DNA of 64,000 nt. It comes from UBA4582 sp038106185. Lineage in GTDB: Bacteria > Pseudomonadota > Gammaproteobacteria > Pseudomonadales > Azotimanducaceae. The notes under the pieces were generated by a model, which was not told the DNA's origin, did no database searches, and was given only the letters and a program-made list of their open reading frames with translations. Below, piece by piece: positions 28,605 to 36,512 of this stretch. The stretch is from contig JAYODE010000006.1 in the NCBI GenBank assembly GCA_038106185.1, forward strand, positions 62,001 through 126,000. The letters are read 5' to 3'. The first letter of the stretch is position 1. Every line of letters starts with the position of its first letter. The translations under genes were made by a program, and so were the position numbers.

Positions 28605-28643
28605 CGTTCGACACTTTTCACTCGAAATTACAAAAGGAAGAAC

Positions 28644-30875
28644 ATGATGCATAGACCCATGCTAAAGCAATCGGCACCTTTGATTGCCCTGCTCGCCTGC
28701 TTGATCTTACCCTTGGCTTTCGCACCCGCTTTGGCCGCTGGTAAACCGCAGACCACACAGTTCTGGTGGCCAGAACAGCTTGATCTGACGCCGCTGCGCC
28801 AGCATGCTGCTGAGTCAAATCCACTGGACGAAGACTTTAATTACGCGAACGCATTCGCCTCACTCGATCTCGGCGTTCTGAAATCTGAGATCGAAGCCAT
28901 CATGACCCAGTCACAGCCCTGGTGGCCAGCCGACTATGGTCATTACGGGCCATTTTTCATTCGCATGGCCTGGCACAGTTCCGGCACCTACCGAATAGCT
29001 GATGGTCGTGGGGGTGCTGGTGGCGGCCAGCAAAGATTTGAACCTCTTAACAGCTGGCCCGATAACGTCAACCTTGATAAGGCTCGACGACTGCTGTGGC
29101 CCATCAAGCAAAAATACGGAAATAAGATTTCCTGGGCTGACCTGATGGTCCTGACCGGCAACGTCGCGATGGAATCCATGGGCTTTAAAACCTTTGGCTT
29201 CGCTGGCGGCCGAGTCGATGACTGGGAGCCAGATCTGGTCTATTGGGGTCCGGAAAAAACCTTCTTGGCCGATGAACGTTACAGCGGCGACAGACAACTG
29301 GAAAAACCCCTGGCAGCCGTTCAAATGGGGCTGATTTACGTCAATCCTGAGGGTCCCAATGGCGTACCTGATCCTCTGGCGGCCGCCAAAGACATTCGTG
29401 AAACCTTCGGCCGCATGGCGATGAACGATGAAGAAACTGTGGCCCTTATCGCTGGCGGCCATACCTTTGGCAAGGCCCACGGCGCAGCAGCACCCAAAGG
29501 CTGTGTTGGCCCCGAGCCCGCGGCTGCCGGCATCGAGGAACAGGGAATGGGCTGGCGCAATCAATGCGGCACTGGTCATGCTGGCGACACCATTTCAAGC
29601 GGCTTAGAAGGTGCCTGGACGGCAACTCCGACCGTCTGGTCGATGCAATACCTGGGCAATCTGTTCGCCTTTGATTGGGAACAGACTCGAAGCCCAGCAG
29701 GCGCCATCCAATGGATACCCAAGAATGATGCCGCCGCCGGCCTGGTCCCCGATGCGCACGATCCTTCTAAGCGCCATGCACCCATCATGTTCACAACCGA
29801 TCTGTCGTTAAAGTTTGATCCGAGTTACCGCGAAATTTCAGAACGCTTTCTGGCTGATCCGGCCCAATTCGAAATGGCATTCGCTAAGGCCTGGTTCAAA
29901 CTGACCCATCGCGATATGGGACCTAGAGCCAGATATATCGGAGCTGAAGTCCCTACAGAAGAGTTGATCTGGCAAGATCCTATTCCCGCAGTCGATCACA
30001 AGCTGGTGAGCAAAAAACAGATCGGCGAGCTGAAATCTCAGATCCTGGCCTCTGGGTTAACCCATGCAGAACTTATCAGGACCGCCTGGGCGTCCGCCGC
30101 AAGCTTTCGAGGTACTGACATGCGCGGCGGTGCTAACGGTGCACGGGTTCGCCTGGCACCCCAAAAAGACTGGGCTGCCAACAATCCCACTGAATTGGCT
30201 AAGGTCCTGCAGACCCTTGAGACAATTCAGCAGAACTTTAACAATCGAGGCAAGCGAATATCTCTCGCTGATCTGATTGTGTTGGGTGGAGCCGCTGCCA
30301 TCGAGCAGGCGGCCAAACAAGCTGGACAGCAGGTTCAAGTACCCTTCACACCGGGCCGCATGGATGCCACTCAGGCTCAGACAGATGTGCAATCATTTGC
30401 AGTACTGGAGCCTTCTGCTGACGGCTTCCGCAACTACTATGACGTCGCAGCACAAGGCTCACCTGCGGAAATGCTGGTTGATAGGGCGAATCTGCTGACC
30501 CTCTCAGTACCAGAGATGACGGTCTTGGTTGGCGGTCTGCGAGCGTTAAATGCCAATACCGCAGGATCGGCTCTCGGCGTCCTCACCGATCGGCCAGGGA
30601 CCCTCAGCAATGACTTTTTCGTAAATCTGTTAGATATGTCAACGACCTGGACCCAGTCAACCACCAACGTTGGCGTTTACGAGGGCCGAGATCGGCAGAC
30701 TGGCGCGTTGAAGTGGCAAGCAACGCCAGTCGATCTGATTTTCGGCTCCAGTTCAGAACTCAGATCTGTCGCTGAAGTCTATGCGTCGAACGATGGCCAG
30801 GAGAAATTTGTTCGCGACTTCGTCGCTGCCTGGACCAAAGTCATGACGTTAGATAGATTTGACCTTCGTCGCTAA
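28644..30875 (+). CDS. katG: Catalase-peroxidase with signal peptide
   Basis: Bifunctional haem catalase-peroxidase, 743 residues. The N-terminus MMHRPMLKQSAPLIALLACL continues into a hydrophobic signal sequence ending near ALAAG, so the enzyme should act in the periplasm. The distal haem side is RMAWHSSGTYR. The proximal His is in GGHTFGKAHGA. The Trp-Tyr-Met adduct residues are all present: Trp in MAWHS, Tyr in MGLIYVNPEG, Met in GRMAMNDEE. Two catalase-peroxidase domains are complete. I start at the ATG at 28644 because AGGAAG lies about 5 nt upstream. A longer frame running through the repeat and the gap is not credible. Most KatG proteins are cytosolic; exported ones such as KatP are known. 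Confidence 0.93.
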   Translation: MMHRPMLKQSAPLIALLACLILPLAFAPALAAGKPQTTQFWWPEQLDLTPLRQHAAESNPLDEDFNYANAFASLDLGVLKSEIEAIMTQSQPWWPADYGHYGPFFIRMAWHSSGTYRIADGRGGAGGGQQRFEPLNSWPDNVNLDKARRLLWPIKQKYGNKISWADLMVLTGNVAMESMGFKTFGFAGGRVDDWEPDLVYWGPEKTFLADERYSGDRQLEKPLAAVQMGLIYVNPEGPNGVPDPLAAAKDIRETFGRMAMNDEETVALIAGGHTFGKAHGAAAPKGCVGPEPAAAGIEEQGMGWRNQCGTGHAGDTISSGLEGAWTATPTVWSMQYLGNLFAFDWEQTRSPAGAIQWIPKNDAAAGLVPDAHDPSKRHAPIMFTTDLSLKFDPSYREISERFLADPAQFEMAFAKAWFKLTHRDMGPRARYIGAEVPTEELIWQDPIPAVDHKLVSKKQIGELKSQILASGLTHAELIRTAWASAASFRGTDMRGGANGARVRLAPQKDWAANNPTELAKVLQTLETIQQNFNNRGKRISLADLIVLGGAAAIEQAAKQAGQQVQVPFTPGRMDATQAQTDVQSFAVLEPSADGFRNYYDVAAQGSPAEMLVDRANLLTLSVPEMTVLVGGLRALNANTAGSALGVLTDRPGTLSNDFFVNLLDMSTTWTQSTTNVGVYEGRDRQTGALKWQATPVDLIFGSSSELRSVAEVYASNDGQEKFVRDFVAAWTKVMTLDRFDLRR

Positions 30876-31294
30876 CGCTCTAACAGCGGGGCACTAACTG
30901 CTTGGGGGTGGAGAAATCTCTCAATGTTTCACCCTCAAGCAGACTCGCGACCAAGACGACTATTGATCAAATGACCCACTCTGGGATCTAACGCGAGCCA
31001 GATCATTGGTCAGCAGCCAGGGAGTTAAGCTCACTAATACTGTATTGTTTAAAACCATCCCGTCCTGTTATTGCTTGCATCAAGACCCTTGCTGGCGTCA
31101 AGACCGCTGCTTGCGTCAATAATGCCCATCGAACTAAACCGATATTTCTTAATATATTTCTCTAAAAATTGCCCCTGATCAAGAAACCTGCCGTCTCAAC
31201 TTTTCAACAATCGAAATGACAGTAAGCTTGCGAAATAGTTTGGAATAGCTAGATCAGCAAACCAGGGAGCCGTCTATTTTGAATATTGAGTTGA

Positions 31295-31394
31295 NNNNNN
31301 NNNNNNNNNNNNNNNNNNNNNNNNNNNNNNNNNNNNNNNNNNNNNNNNNNNNNNNNNNNNNNNNNNNNNNNNNNNNNNNNNNNNNNNNNNNNNN
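31295..31394. other. Assembly gap (100 N)
   Basis: Exactly 100 undetermined bases, immediately left of a short tandem repeat. Confidence 0.98.
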
Positions 31395-31460
31395 ACCCGA
31401 GTACTTCATATGGGTACTTCAGATATGAGTACTTCAGATGAGTACTTCACAAGGGTGCTA
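31395..31460. repeat. 13-14-bp tandem repeat beside a gap
   Basis: Four or five degenerate units of GAGTACTTCAGAT type (GAGTACTTCATATG, GGTACTTCAGATAT, GAGTACTTCAGAT, GAGTACTTCACAAG). The AGTACTT core also occurs in the katG leader repeat 2.8 kb upstream. Confidence 0.75.
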
Positions 31461-31529
31461 CACGAGAGATAACTTAGACAAGGCTGCCTGTGGTGCGGGG
31501 TATCGATTAACGCTTGATTTGGTTCAATA

Positions 31530-31555
31530 TGGAGCGGGCGACGAGATTCGAACTC
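31530..31555 (-). repeat. Left attachment site: displaced 3' end of tRNA-Gly
   Basis: Twenty-six bases identical to the last 26 bases (T-arm, acceptor strand, CCA) of the tRNA-Gly gene at 53149-53224, in the same orientation. The bases that follow at 31556 do not continue the tRNA. This is the expected product of tyrosine-recombinase integration at a tRNA 3' end. Confidence 0.85.
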
Positions 31556-31570
31556 TTAACCGCGTGTTCC

Positions 31571-31644
31571 GTAGTGTTTCGCCGTGTTTCCAAATCTATT
31601 ATTTACAATAACTTAGCTGCTGCGGCAACACAACGAAACACTAC
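31571..31644. repeat. Inverted repeat next to the left attachment site
   Basis: Arms of 18 bp at 31571-31588 and 31627-31644 (GTAGTGTTTCG...CGAAACACTAC) match at 16 of 18 positions, with a 38-bp AT-rich centre. Located 16 bp inside the island end, they could be arm-type integrase binding sites. GTGTT(T/C)C occurs two further times around them. Confidence 0.6.
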
Positions 31645-31656
31645 ATCCCGTGCAAA

Positions 31657-31860
31657 GTGGGCCAAAAAGTGGGCCTGCGTCGTGTAGAAAAAAAGGATAT
31701 TGGGGTGCCAAAATTCACCCAAAAGACCACCAACCTACCCAGACGAATCAGGCGGGCGAAACTTTGGAATGGTCCGACCTGAAGAACCGAGCGCAGAGAG
31801 TTATTCACGGGTATGGAAAGCGCGACCTGGCGGAAGGGCTCAGACCTTCGAGCGATAGAA
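31657..31860 (+). pseudogene. Possible remnant of an integrase N-terminus
   Basis: A GTG at 31657 or 31705 opens a short frame containing PKFTQKTTN, which resembles the start of tyrosine integrases (x-x-L-T-x-K-x-I/V-x-x-L). A one-base frame change gives LPDESGGRNFG, again similar to that region, before stops end it. Position and direction, just inside the left end and reading into the island, fit an integrase gene. The similarity is short and judged by eye only. Confidence 0.22.
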
Positions 31861-32043
31861 TCACGATTTCATAACTTTGTTCAGGATAACCCCATCTTGC
31901 AAAGGGTTCAGCTTCTATCGGCAAGATCACGAACATACAAGAATCTGCACTCTCGCGAAAAGCTCATGGAATCCAGTCTCAAGGACTAGAGACCACTATC
32001 CAAGTTTAGATCAATGCTCATTGATAACCGGCAGCCCTTCATA

Positions 32044-33006
32044 TCAGGCACTTGCCACAATACGATCGATCAGCGCATCCAATTGCCTGTGAGGTTCAGG
32101 CACGCCCTGAGGTCGATCAAGGAGCGATTTGATCGACGCCTCAATCCCGGTTGTAAGGCCTATGCGACAGCTCCAGCTCGGCAACAGCCGCTGGACCTTG
32201 CTGTTATCAAACTGCACGGATCTCGCTTTATCTCCCAGCAACGGACCTGCCCACTCGGGAACCTGCTCAACGAGCTTCTCCGTGGGAACCGGCCTGATGT
32301 CGATCACACAGCCTAGTGCTTCGGCGACGCAAGTCAGGATGTCGTTCCACGTATAGGCTTCGGAACTGGTGATATGCAAAGCCTCACCTAGGGCGCGGGG
32401 TTCACCGATAAGCGCGGTGAAAGCTGCTGCGAAGTCAGTGGCGTGAGTCAGTGTCCAGAGTGTCTGCCCCCCATCATGCGCGATCACAGGCTTTTTCCTG
32501 AGCATCCGCCAGACAAGGTGATCACCAGTCACCACCGTGCTGGGCACTCGCTCGCGGTAGGTATGGCTTGGCCGTACGACGGTGACGGGAAAATCAGTTT
32601 CTGCCTGCAGCCGCAACTCACACGCAATCTTCTTGCGAGAGTAGTCCCAGAAGGGATTCTCAAGCGGCGTCTGCTCCGTGATCAGTTCACCTGCCGTTGG
32701 CTTTCGATAGGCTGAGGCGGTCGAGATAAAAATATACTGGTTGCATCGACCTTTGAAGACGTGGATATCCCTCTCGATGGCCTCTGTGGTGAAGGCCAGG
32801 AACTGGCAGACGGTATCGAACTCTTCGCGTATGAGTGCCTGATAGGCTGCAGCATCCTGCAAGTCTCCATGGACCTGCCGAACCTCCGGCGACAACGGCA
32901 ACCGCAGACCGCGATTGAGCACAGTGACCTCATGACCCAACTGCAGCGACGCCATCACACAAGCATAAGAGATTTCCCCGGTGCCGCCGATATACAGAAC
33001 TCTCAT
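32044..33006 (-). CDS. NAD-dependent epimerase/dehydratase family protein
   Basis: Extended SDR of 320 residues. The Rossmann motif is atypical but clear: VLYIGGTGEISYACVMASLQLGHEVTVLNRG at the N-terminus. The active-site Ser/Tyr/Lys region appears as FISTASAYRKP and YSRKKIACE. VVRPSHTY and the C-terminal TSSEAYTWNDILTCVAEALG match the sugar-nucleotide epimerase-like superfamily. The reaction cannot be named. It is the last gene of the minus-strand operon that begins at 37700 and overlaps the dioxygenase stop by 1 bp. Confidence 0.75.
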   Translation of the reverse strand: MRVLYIGGTGEISYACVMASLQLGHEVTVLNRGLRLPLSPEVRQVHGDLQDAAAYQALIREEFDTVCQFLAFTTEAIERDIHVFKGRCNQYIFISTASAYRKPTAGELITEQTPLENPFWDYSRKKIACELRLQAETDFPVTVVRPSHTYRERVPSTVVTGDHLVWRMLRKKPVIAHDGGQTLWTLTHATDFAAAFTALIGEPRALGEALHITSSEAYTWNDILTCVAEALGCVIDIRPVPTEKLVEQVPEWAGPLLGDKARSVQFDNSKVQRLLPSWSCRIGLTTGIEASIKSLLDRPQGVPEPHRQLDALIDRIVASA

Positions 33007-34013
33007 CAGACAGAGGCTTCCCGGATCACGCGCGCGCCACCCAGCAGATGGGCGTCAAGCTTGTGGTCAACTTCCTCCACAAACCTCACGTATCGCTCAA
33101 TCCCATATCGCGATGGATGCCTTTCAAACACCGGACGGGCGCTCTCCTCAAACACCATGCGTCCATCTCCCAGCGATCCATCATCCATCACACGAAGTGT
33201 CGGATCCTGTTCGCAGCGGGCGAGATCGTCTGCCGACAGGTCATGAACCAGCAATCCGCGCCAGTGTCGACAGATGCCGGCGTGATAGGTTAGCGCCATC
33301 ATCGGCCGCACCATGTTCGAGGGGTTAGGCATGCCACGATGCCACATTCTCGGGTCACGGAAACAGACCCCGCCCGCTGGGATTGCCATTCGGGCAGGAG
33401 GCGACCAGCGCTCAATCAAGTCCGGATAATATTCGGGACGCTCACCGAGAGGCCAGTCTGCCACTGCCGTTTCCTTGTGCGTACCAGGATAGATCTCTGT
33501 CGCACCATTCTCAACGGTGATCCCCTGCAAGGCCACTGAACAGGACAGTGTTGTCGCACGCGGCGGCCAGTTCTCACCGGCTTGACGCGCTTGTTCTTCA
33601 GTCTTCCAGGAGAACGGTCGGTCAAAATGCAGCGGCTGATTGGTACTCCCGGGCAGATTCACGTTGCCATTGTAAAATCCCAGCCAGGCGCCCTCTCCCA
33701 GAATCTCGGCGACGATGGCTTCAATCGCTGGATTGACCACCAGGTCGCTGCACACATACGGGGCCCTGCGACGCAGACCAAGCTGCAGATGTCCCTGTCC
33801 TGTGCGCTTCTCATGATCGGTCATCTCGCCACTGCCGCGGATAATCTCGGCATCTTCCAGCACCGAGTTCATCAGCAACTGCCGGCTCTCGTCCGAAATC
33901 AGGCCGGCAACCACCGCATACCCGCGATCGCTGATATCATGGACAATGCGCTTGAGTTTATCAGGGTCAATCGTGCCGTTACTGGCTTCTTCATTAGTCA
34001 ATTCATATGTCAT
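33006..34013 (-). CDS. Phytanoyl-CoA dioxygenase (PhyH) family protein
   Basis: Fe(II)/2-oxoglutarate-type oxygenase of 335 residues. LHFDRPF supplies an HxD iron pair at about residue 129. The distal His is probably in DPRMWHRGMPNPS at about residue 222, followed by an Arg (MVRPMMALTYH) for 2-oxoglutarate. GYAVVAGLISDESRQLLMNSV near the N-terminus is the usual PhyH opening. It probably hydroxylates a small molecule handled by the operon. Start ATG at 34013 with AGGAGAAG nearby; it overlaps both neighbours by a few bases. Confidence 0.75.
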   Translation of the reverse strand: MTYELTNEEASNGTIDPDKLKRIVHDISDRGYAVVAGLISDESRQLLMNSVLEDAEIIRGSGEMTDHEKRTGQGHLQLGLRRRAPYVCSDLVVNPAIEAIVAEILGEGAWLGFYNGNVNLPGSTNQPLHFDRPFSWKTEEQARQAGENWPPRATTLSCSVALQGITVENGATEIYPGTHKETAVADWPLGERPEYYPDLIERWSPPARMAIPAGGVCFRDPRMWHRGMPNPSNMVRPMMALTYHAGICRHWRGLLVHDLSADDLARCEQDPTLRVMDDGSLGDGRMVFEESARPVFERHPSRYGIERYVRFVEEVDHKLDAHLLGGARVIREASV

Positions 34014-34456
34014 GGTGTACCTTCTCCTGAGTCGCCGTCTCGCCAGCGATGTGGTCTGTCTCGGGGCCAGAGCTGGATCATAGGCTCTGCCGGGGAGCCC
34101 GGCTTTACAAAGACCCTATCTGTGCCTTCACCCAGCAATTCTGCTCCTTGTTTCTTGAGCATCTCCTGCGCTTCCGCCATATCCGCGACCTGCATCGCGA
34201 GCAAGTGAAATCCTTCACCTTTTTCATCAATCAACTGCGCAATTGTCGATTTGTCATCAGTGGGCGCGACGAGCTCGATAAATGTTCCATCCGACAGGGT
34301 AAAGAATGCCTGCGCCACTGCGTGGTCCGTGTGATCGACTCGGGTGTGCAACACCAGCATCTGCTGCCAGTGAGCAATGGCAACATCGATATCCCGGGTC
34401 AGGAAAACGAGATGATCAAGGCCAAGAAATGGCGAAACTCTATCGTCAACGGTCAT
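34010..34456 (-). CDS. VOC-family (glyoxalase/dioxygenase superfamily) protein
   Basis: A 148-residue vicinal-oxygen-chelate fold protein. The N-terminal LDHLVFLTRDIDVAIAHWQQML gives the first metal-ligand His, GTFIELVAP the Glu of the beta-strand, and GFHLLAMQVADMAEA the second half. The size fits a single VOC module that dimerises. Members are epimerases, lyases or dioxygenases, so the reaction is open. The operon overlaps (4 bp on each side) imply tight co-expression with the PhyH and GMC genes. Confidence 0.75.
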   Translation of the reverse strand: MTVDDRVSPFLGLDHLVFLTRDIDVAIAHWQQMLVLHTRVDHTDHAVAQAFFTLSDGTFIELVAPTDDKSTIAQLIDEKGEGFHLLAMQVADMAEAQEMLKKQGAELLGEGTDRVFVKPGSPAEPMIQLWPRDRPHRWRDGDSGEGTP

Positions 34457-34902
34457 GACCGCACCTGCCTATAGATCGAAGGGCGACTTTTCACGTCATC
34501 AAGCAGTGACCAGTCTCCCTGAATTACCGTATAGCCCTCTGGGAATGGCGCGCCGGGTCGCCGCTGGTAAACCGTCTGAACCCGATAATCCTCATAATAA
34601 GACTGCAGCAACGGCGTGATCAGCCGTGCCAACAGGTCATCGGACTTACTTGGCCAGGCGCGCAGTGAGGCAGCGCAGCGTGCCTCGAAATCTTCATCGC
34701 TCATAGATAACAGCCTGTCATGCATTGAATACTGGGATTGGAGCAGCTTACTGAACCAGTCTGCTCGAGGTGCGAGACGATTCAACAGGCGTCCGAAGAT
34801 CTCCTGCTCGTCACCGCCGGGCAATCCCATAAACGGGTCGGCAGGCAACAGCAGCCGGCAGAGCCGTTTGAGCAGTTGTTGTTCCTGTTCAGTCAGCGAC
34901 AC
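34453..34902 (-). CDS. Small protein next to GMC oxidoreductase, gluconate 2-dehydrogenase subunit 3-like
   Basis: A 149-residue, helix-rich protein. LTEQEQQLLKRLCRLLLPADP near the N-terminus and LLARLITPLLQSYYEDYRVQTVYQRRPGAPFPEGY near the end resemble the small gamma-type subunit of flavin-dependent sugar dehydrogenases. The adjacency to a GMC subunit supports that. No Tat or Sec signal is visible, unlike many known small subunits. I chose GTG at 34902, which has AGGGAG about 7 nt upstream and starts 10 bp after the GMC stop. An ATG at 34932 would overlap that gene. Confidence 0.6.
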   Translation of the reverse strand: MSLTEQEQQLLKRLCRLLLPADPFMGLPGGDEQEIFGRLLNRLAPRADWFSKLLQSQYSMHDRLLSMSDEDFEARCAASLRAWPSKSDDLLARLITPLLQSYYEDYRVQTVYQRRPGAPFPEGYTVIQGDWSLLDDVKSRPSIYRQVRS

Positions 34903-34912
34903 TGCTATCTCC

Positions 34913-36511
34913 CTAGTCAAACAGCGTTGCATCGGCCAGGCGTTGCTTCACCTGGTCGGCGATGTAAAGCGCTAACGCCTGAATGGTCGATGTTGGATTC
35001 ACGCCACCACTGGTCACAAACAGGCTGCCATCAATCACGAAAAGGTTCTTTACATCGTGGGTCCTGCCCCAGGCATTCACCACCGACGTACCAGGATCAT
35101 CTCCCATCCTCGCTGTACCAAGATGATGCCAGCCCGCACCGAGCAGGGGTGTATGCACCCGCACAATTTCGACGGCGCCCGCAGCCTCGAAAAGCTCCCG
35201 GCCTCTTTCCGCGGCAAAAGCCATCATTCGGCGACTGTTCTCACTGATTCGGTAGTGGATGCTGACACCAGGCACTCCCCCCGCATCGGCGGCAGTTTCA
35301 TCTAGCAGCACCTCGTTGCTTTCTTCTGGCAAGTCCTCGCACACCGCTGCGACAGCCATGATGCGATCGGCCATTGCCGAATAAACGCGATGGTGATCAG
35401 CACCCATCGGTATTCGTCCAGTCATGACGCCACTGAGCGCTGTGGGAACCAAACCATAGCCACGATGCATCTCAAACGAAAAGCCGCGCTGGAATCCCCG
35501 GGACGCATCGGTTTCATAGAACTCGTGAGACTGGATACCCTTGATCGGACCACGGGAACCATCCAGCGCTTCGTCAAACCTGGCCTCAATCGCTGCATAA
35601 GGGTGAAACATCAGGCGCTTGCCCACAAGGCCGCTGCTGTTAGCGATCCCGCCTGGAAACTGAGCGGATCTGGAGTTCAGCAAGAGTCGGGGCGTACCGA
35701 TCCCGTTGCACGCAACCACGACCATGCGCGCCGGTTGATGATGCTCAAGACCATCAGCATCAACATAAAGCGCGCCTGTGGCCATCCCGTCCTTACCAAC
35801 GGTGATTTCCCTGACCCGGCAACGCGTCTTCAGCGTCACGCCCTGTCGAATTGCCAGCGGCCAGTAAGTCACGTCTACGCTCGCCTTCGCACCCTGGGCA
35901 CATCCACTGCCACAGACACCAAGGTTAATGCATTGATCCCGTCCCTCGTAAGGCTGTGTATTGATCGCGCAATCCGACGGCCACCAATGCCAACCCAGTC
36001 GGTTATAACCCCGCGCGAGCGCTGTACCCGAGCGACCCAGTGGAATCGGTGGCATGGGTGGCACCTTGGGAGGATAGGCAGGGTCTCCGGCGAGACCGGA
36101 AACCCCCATCATCTTGTCATTCAACTCATAGAACGGCTCAAGCGTGTCATAGCTGATCGGCCAGTCGTCGGCTACGCCATCGAGGGTTCTGACTCTGAAA
36201 TCCGAAGGATGGAGTCGAGGAAAATGCGCAGCATAAAGAATGGTTCCACCGCCAACGCCGTTGAAGTTGGCCACATCGATGTCCGATGCGGCGCTGTTCA
36301 CTGGGTAGTCCGCTGCCGCTCGACGGACATTCGGATCAGGATTGTAGTCTCGCCGGGATTCCCAGTCGGAACCGGTCGCCGGGTAGCGCGCATGATCCAC
36401 CCAGTCACCCTGCTCGAGACAGAGGATATTCATGCGTGTGCCCGCAAGACTCCAGGCAAAGGCTGCAGCAGAGGCGCCGGCGCCAATGATCAGGACGTCA
36501 ACCTGCTCCAT
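34913..36511 (-). CDS. GMC-family FAD-dependent oxidoreductase
   Basis: A 532-residue glucose-methanol-choline family flavoprotein. The FAD-binding GAGASAAAFAWSLA lies at about residues 10-23, followed by GGGTILYAAHFPRLHPSDF. The C-terminal active-site segment WHHLGTARMGDDPGTSVVN and VIDGSLFVTSGGVNPTSTIQALA is complete. A CINLGVCGSGCAQGAK cysteine cluster near residue 200 is typical of the gluconate/sugar dehydrogenase branch. It probably oxidises a sugar hydroxyl, with the small protein encoded next as partner. No export signal is evident. The gene starts 1 bp after the dehydratase stop. Confidence 0.85.
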   Translation of the reverse strand: MEQVDVLIIGAGASAAAFAWSLAGTRMNILCLEQGDWVDHARYPATGSDWESRRDYNPDPNVRRAAADYPVNSAASDIDVANFNGVGGGTILYAAHFPRLHPSDFRVRTLDGVADDWPISYDTLEPFYELNDKMMGVSGLAGDPAYPPKVPPMPPIPLGRSGTALARGYNRLGWHWWPSDCAINTQPYEGRDQCINLGVCGSGCAQGAKASVDVTYWPLAIRQGVTLKTRCRVREITVGKDGMATGALYVDADGLEHHQPARMVVVACNGIGTPRLLLNSRSAQFPGGIANSSGLVGKRLMFHPYAAIEARFDEALDGSRGPIKGIQSHEFYETDASRGFQRGFSFEMHRGYGLVPTALSGVMTGRIPMGADHHRVYSAMADRIMAVAAVCEDLPEESNEVLLDETAADAGGVPGVSIHYRISENSRRMMAFAAERGRELFEAAGAVEIVRVHTPLLGAGWHHLGTARMGDDPGTSVVNAWGRTHDVKNLFVIDGSLFVTSGGVNPTSTIQALALYIADQVKQRLADATLFD

Positions 36512-36512
36512 C

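Larger units (their letters stand above)
30876..31529. other. Non-coding region between katG and the island's left end
   Basis: No gene was recognised. It contains low-complexity stretches with repeated TTGC/GTCAAGACC motifs near 31075-31125, then a 100-N gap and a short tandem repeat next to it. Confidence 0.6.

Noticed and set aside
28281..28643. N-terminal extension of KatG reading through the repeat and the gap
   Set aside because: It crosses 100 unknown bases, has no ribosome site, and would bury the clear signal peptide that begins at 28644 behind a good Shine-Dalgarno sequence.
31530..31605. A second tRNA gene at the left island end
   Set aside because: Only the last 26 bases of tRNA-Gly are present; the D-arm, anticodon arm and 5' acceptor strand are missing.
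31650..31874. A 74-codon gene near the left end of the island
   Set aside because: It has no ribosome site or domain; the same stretch read in other frames looks more like a decayed integrase start.
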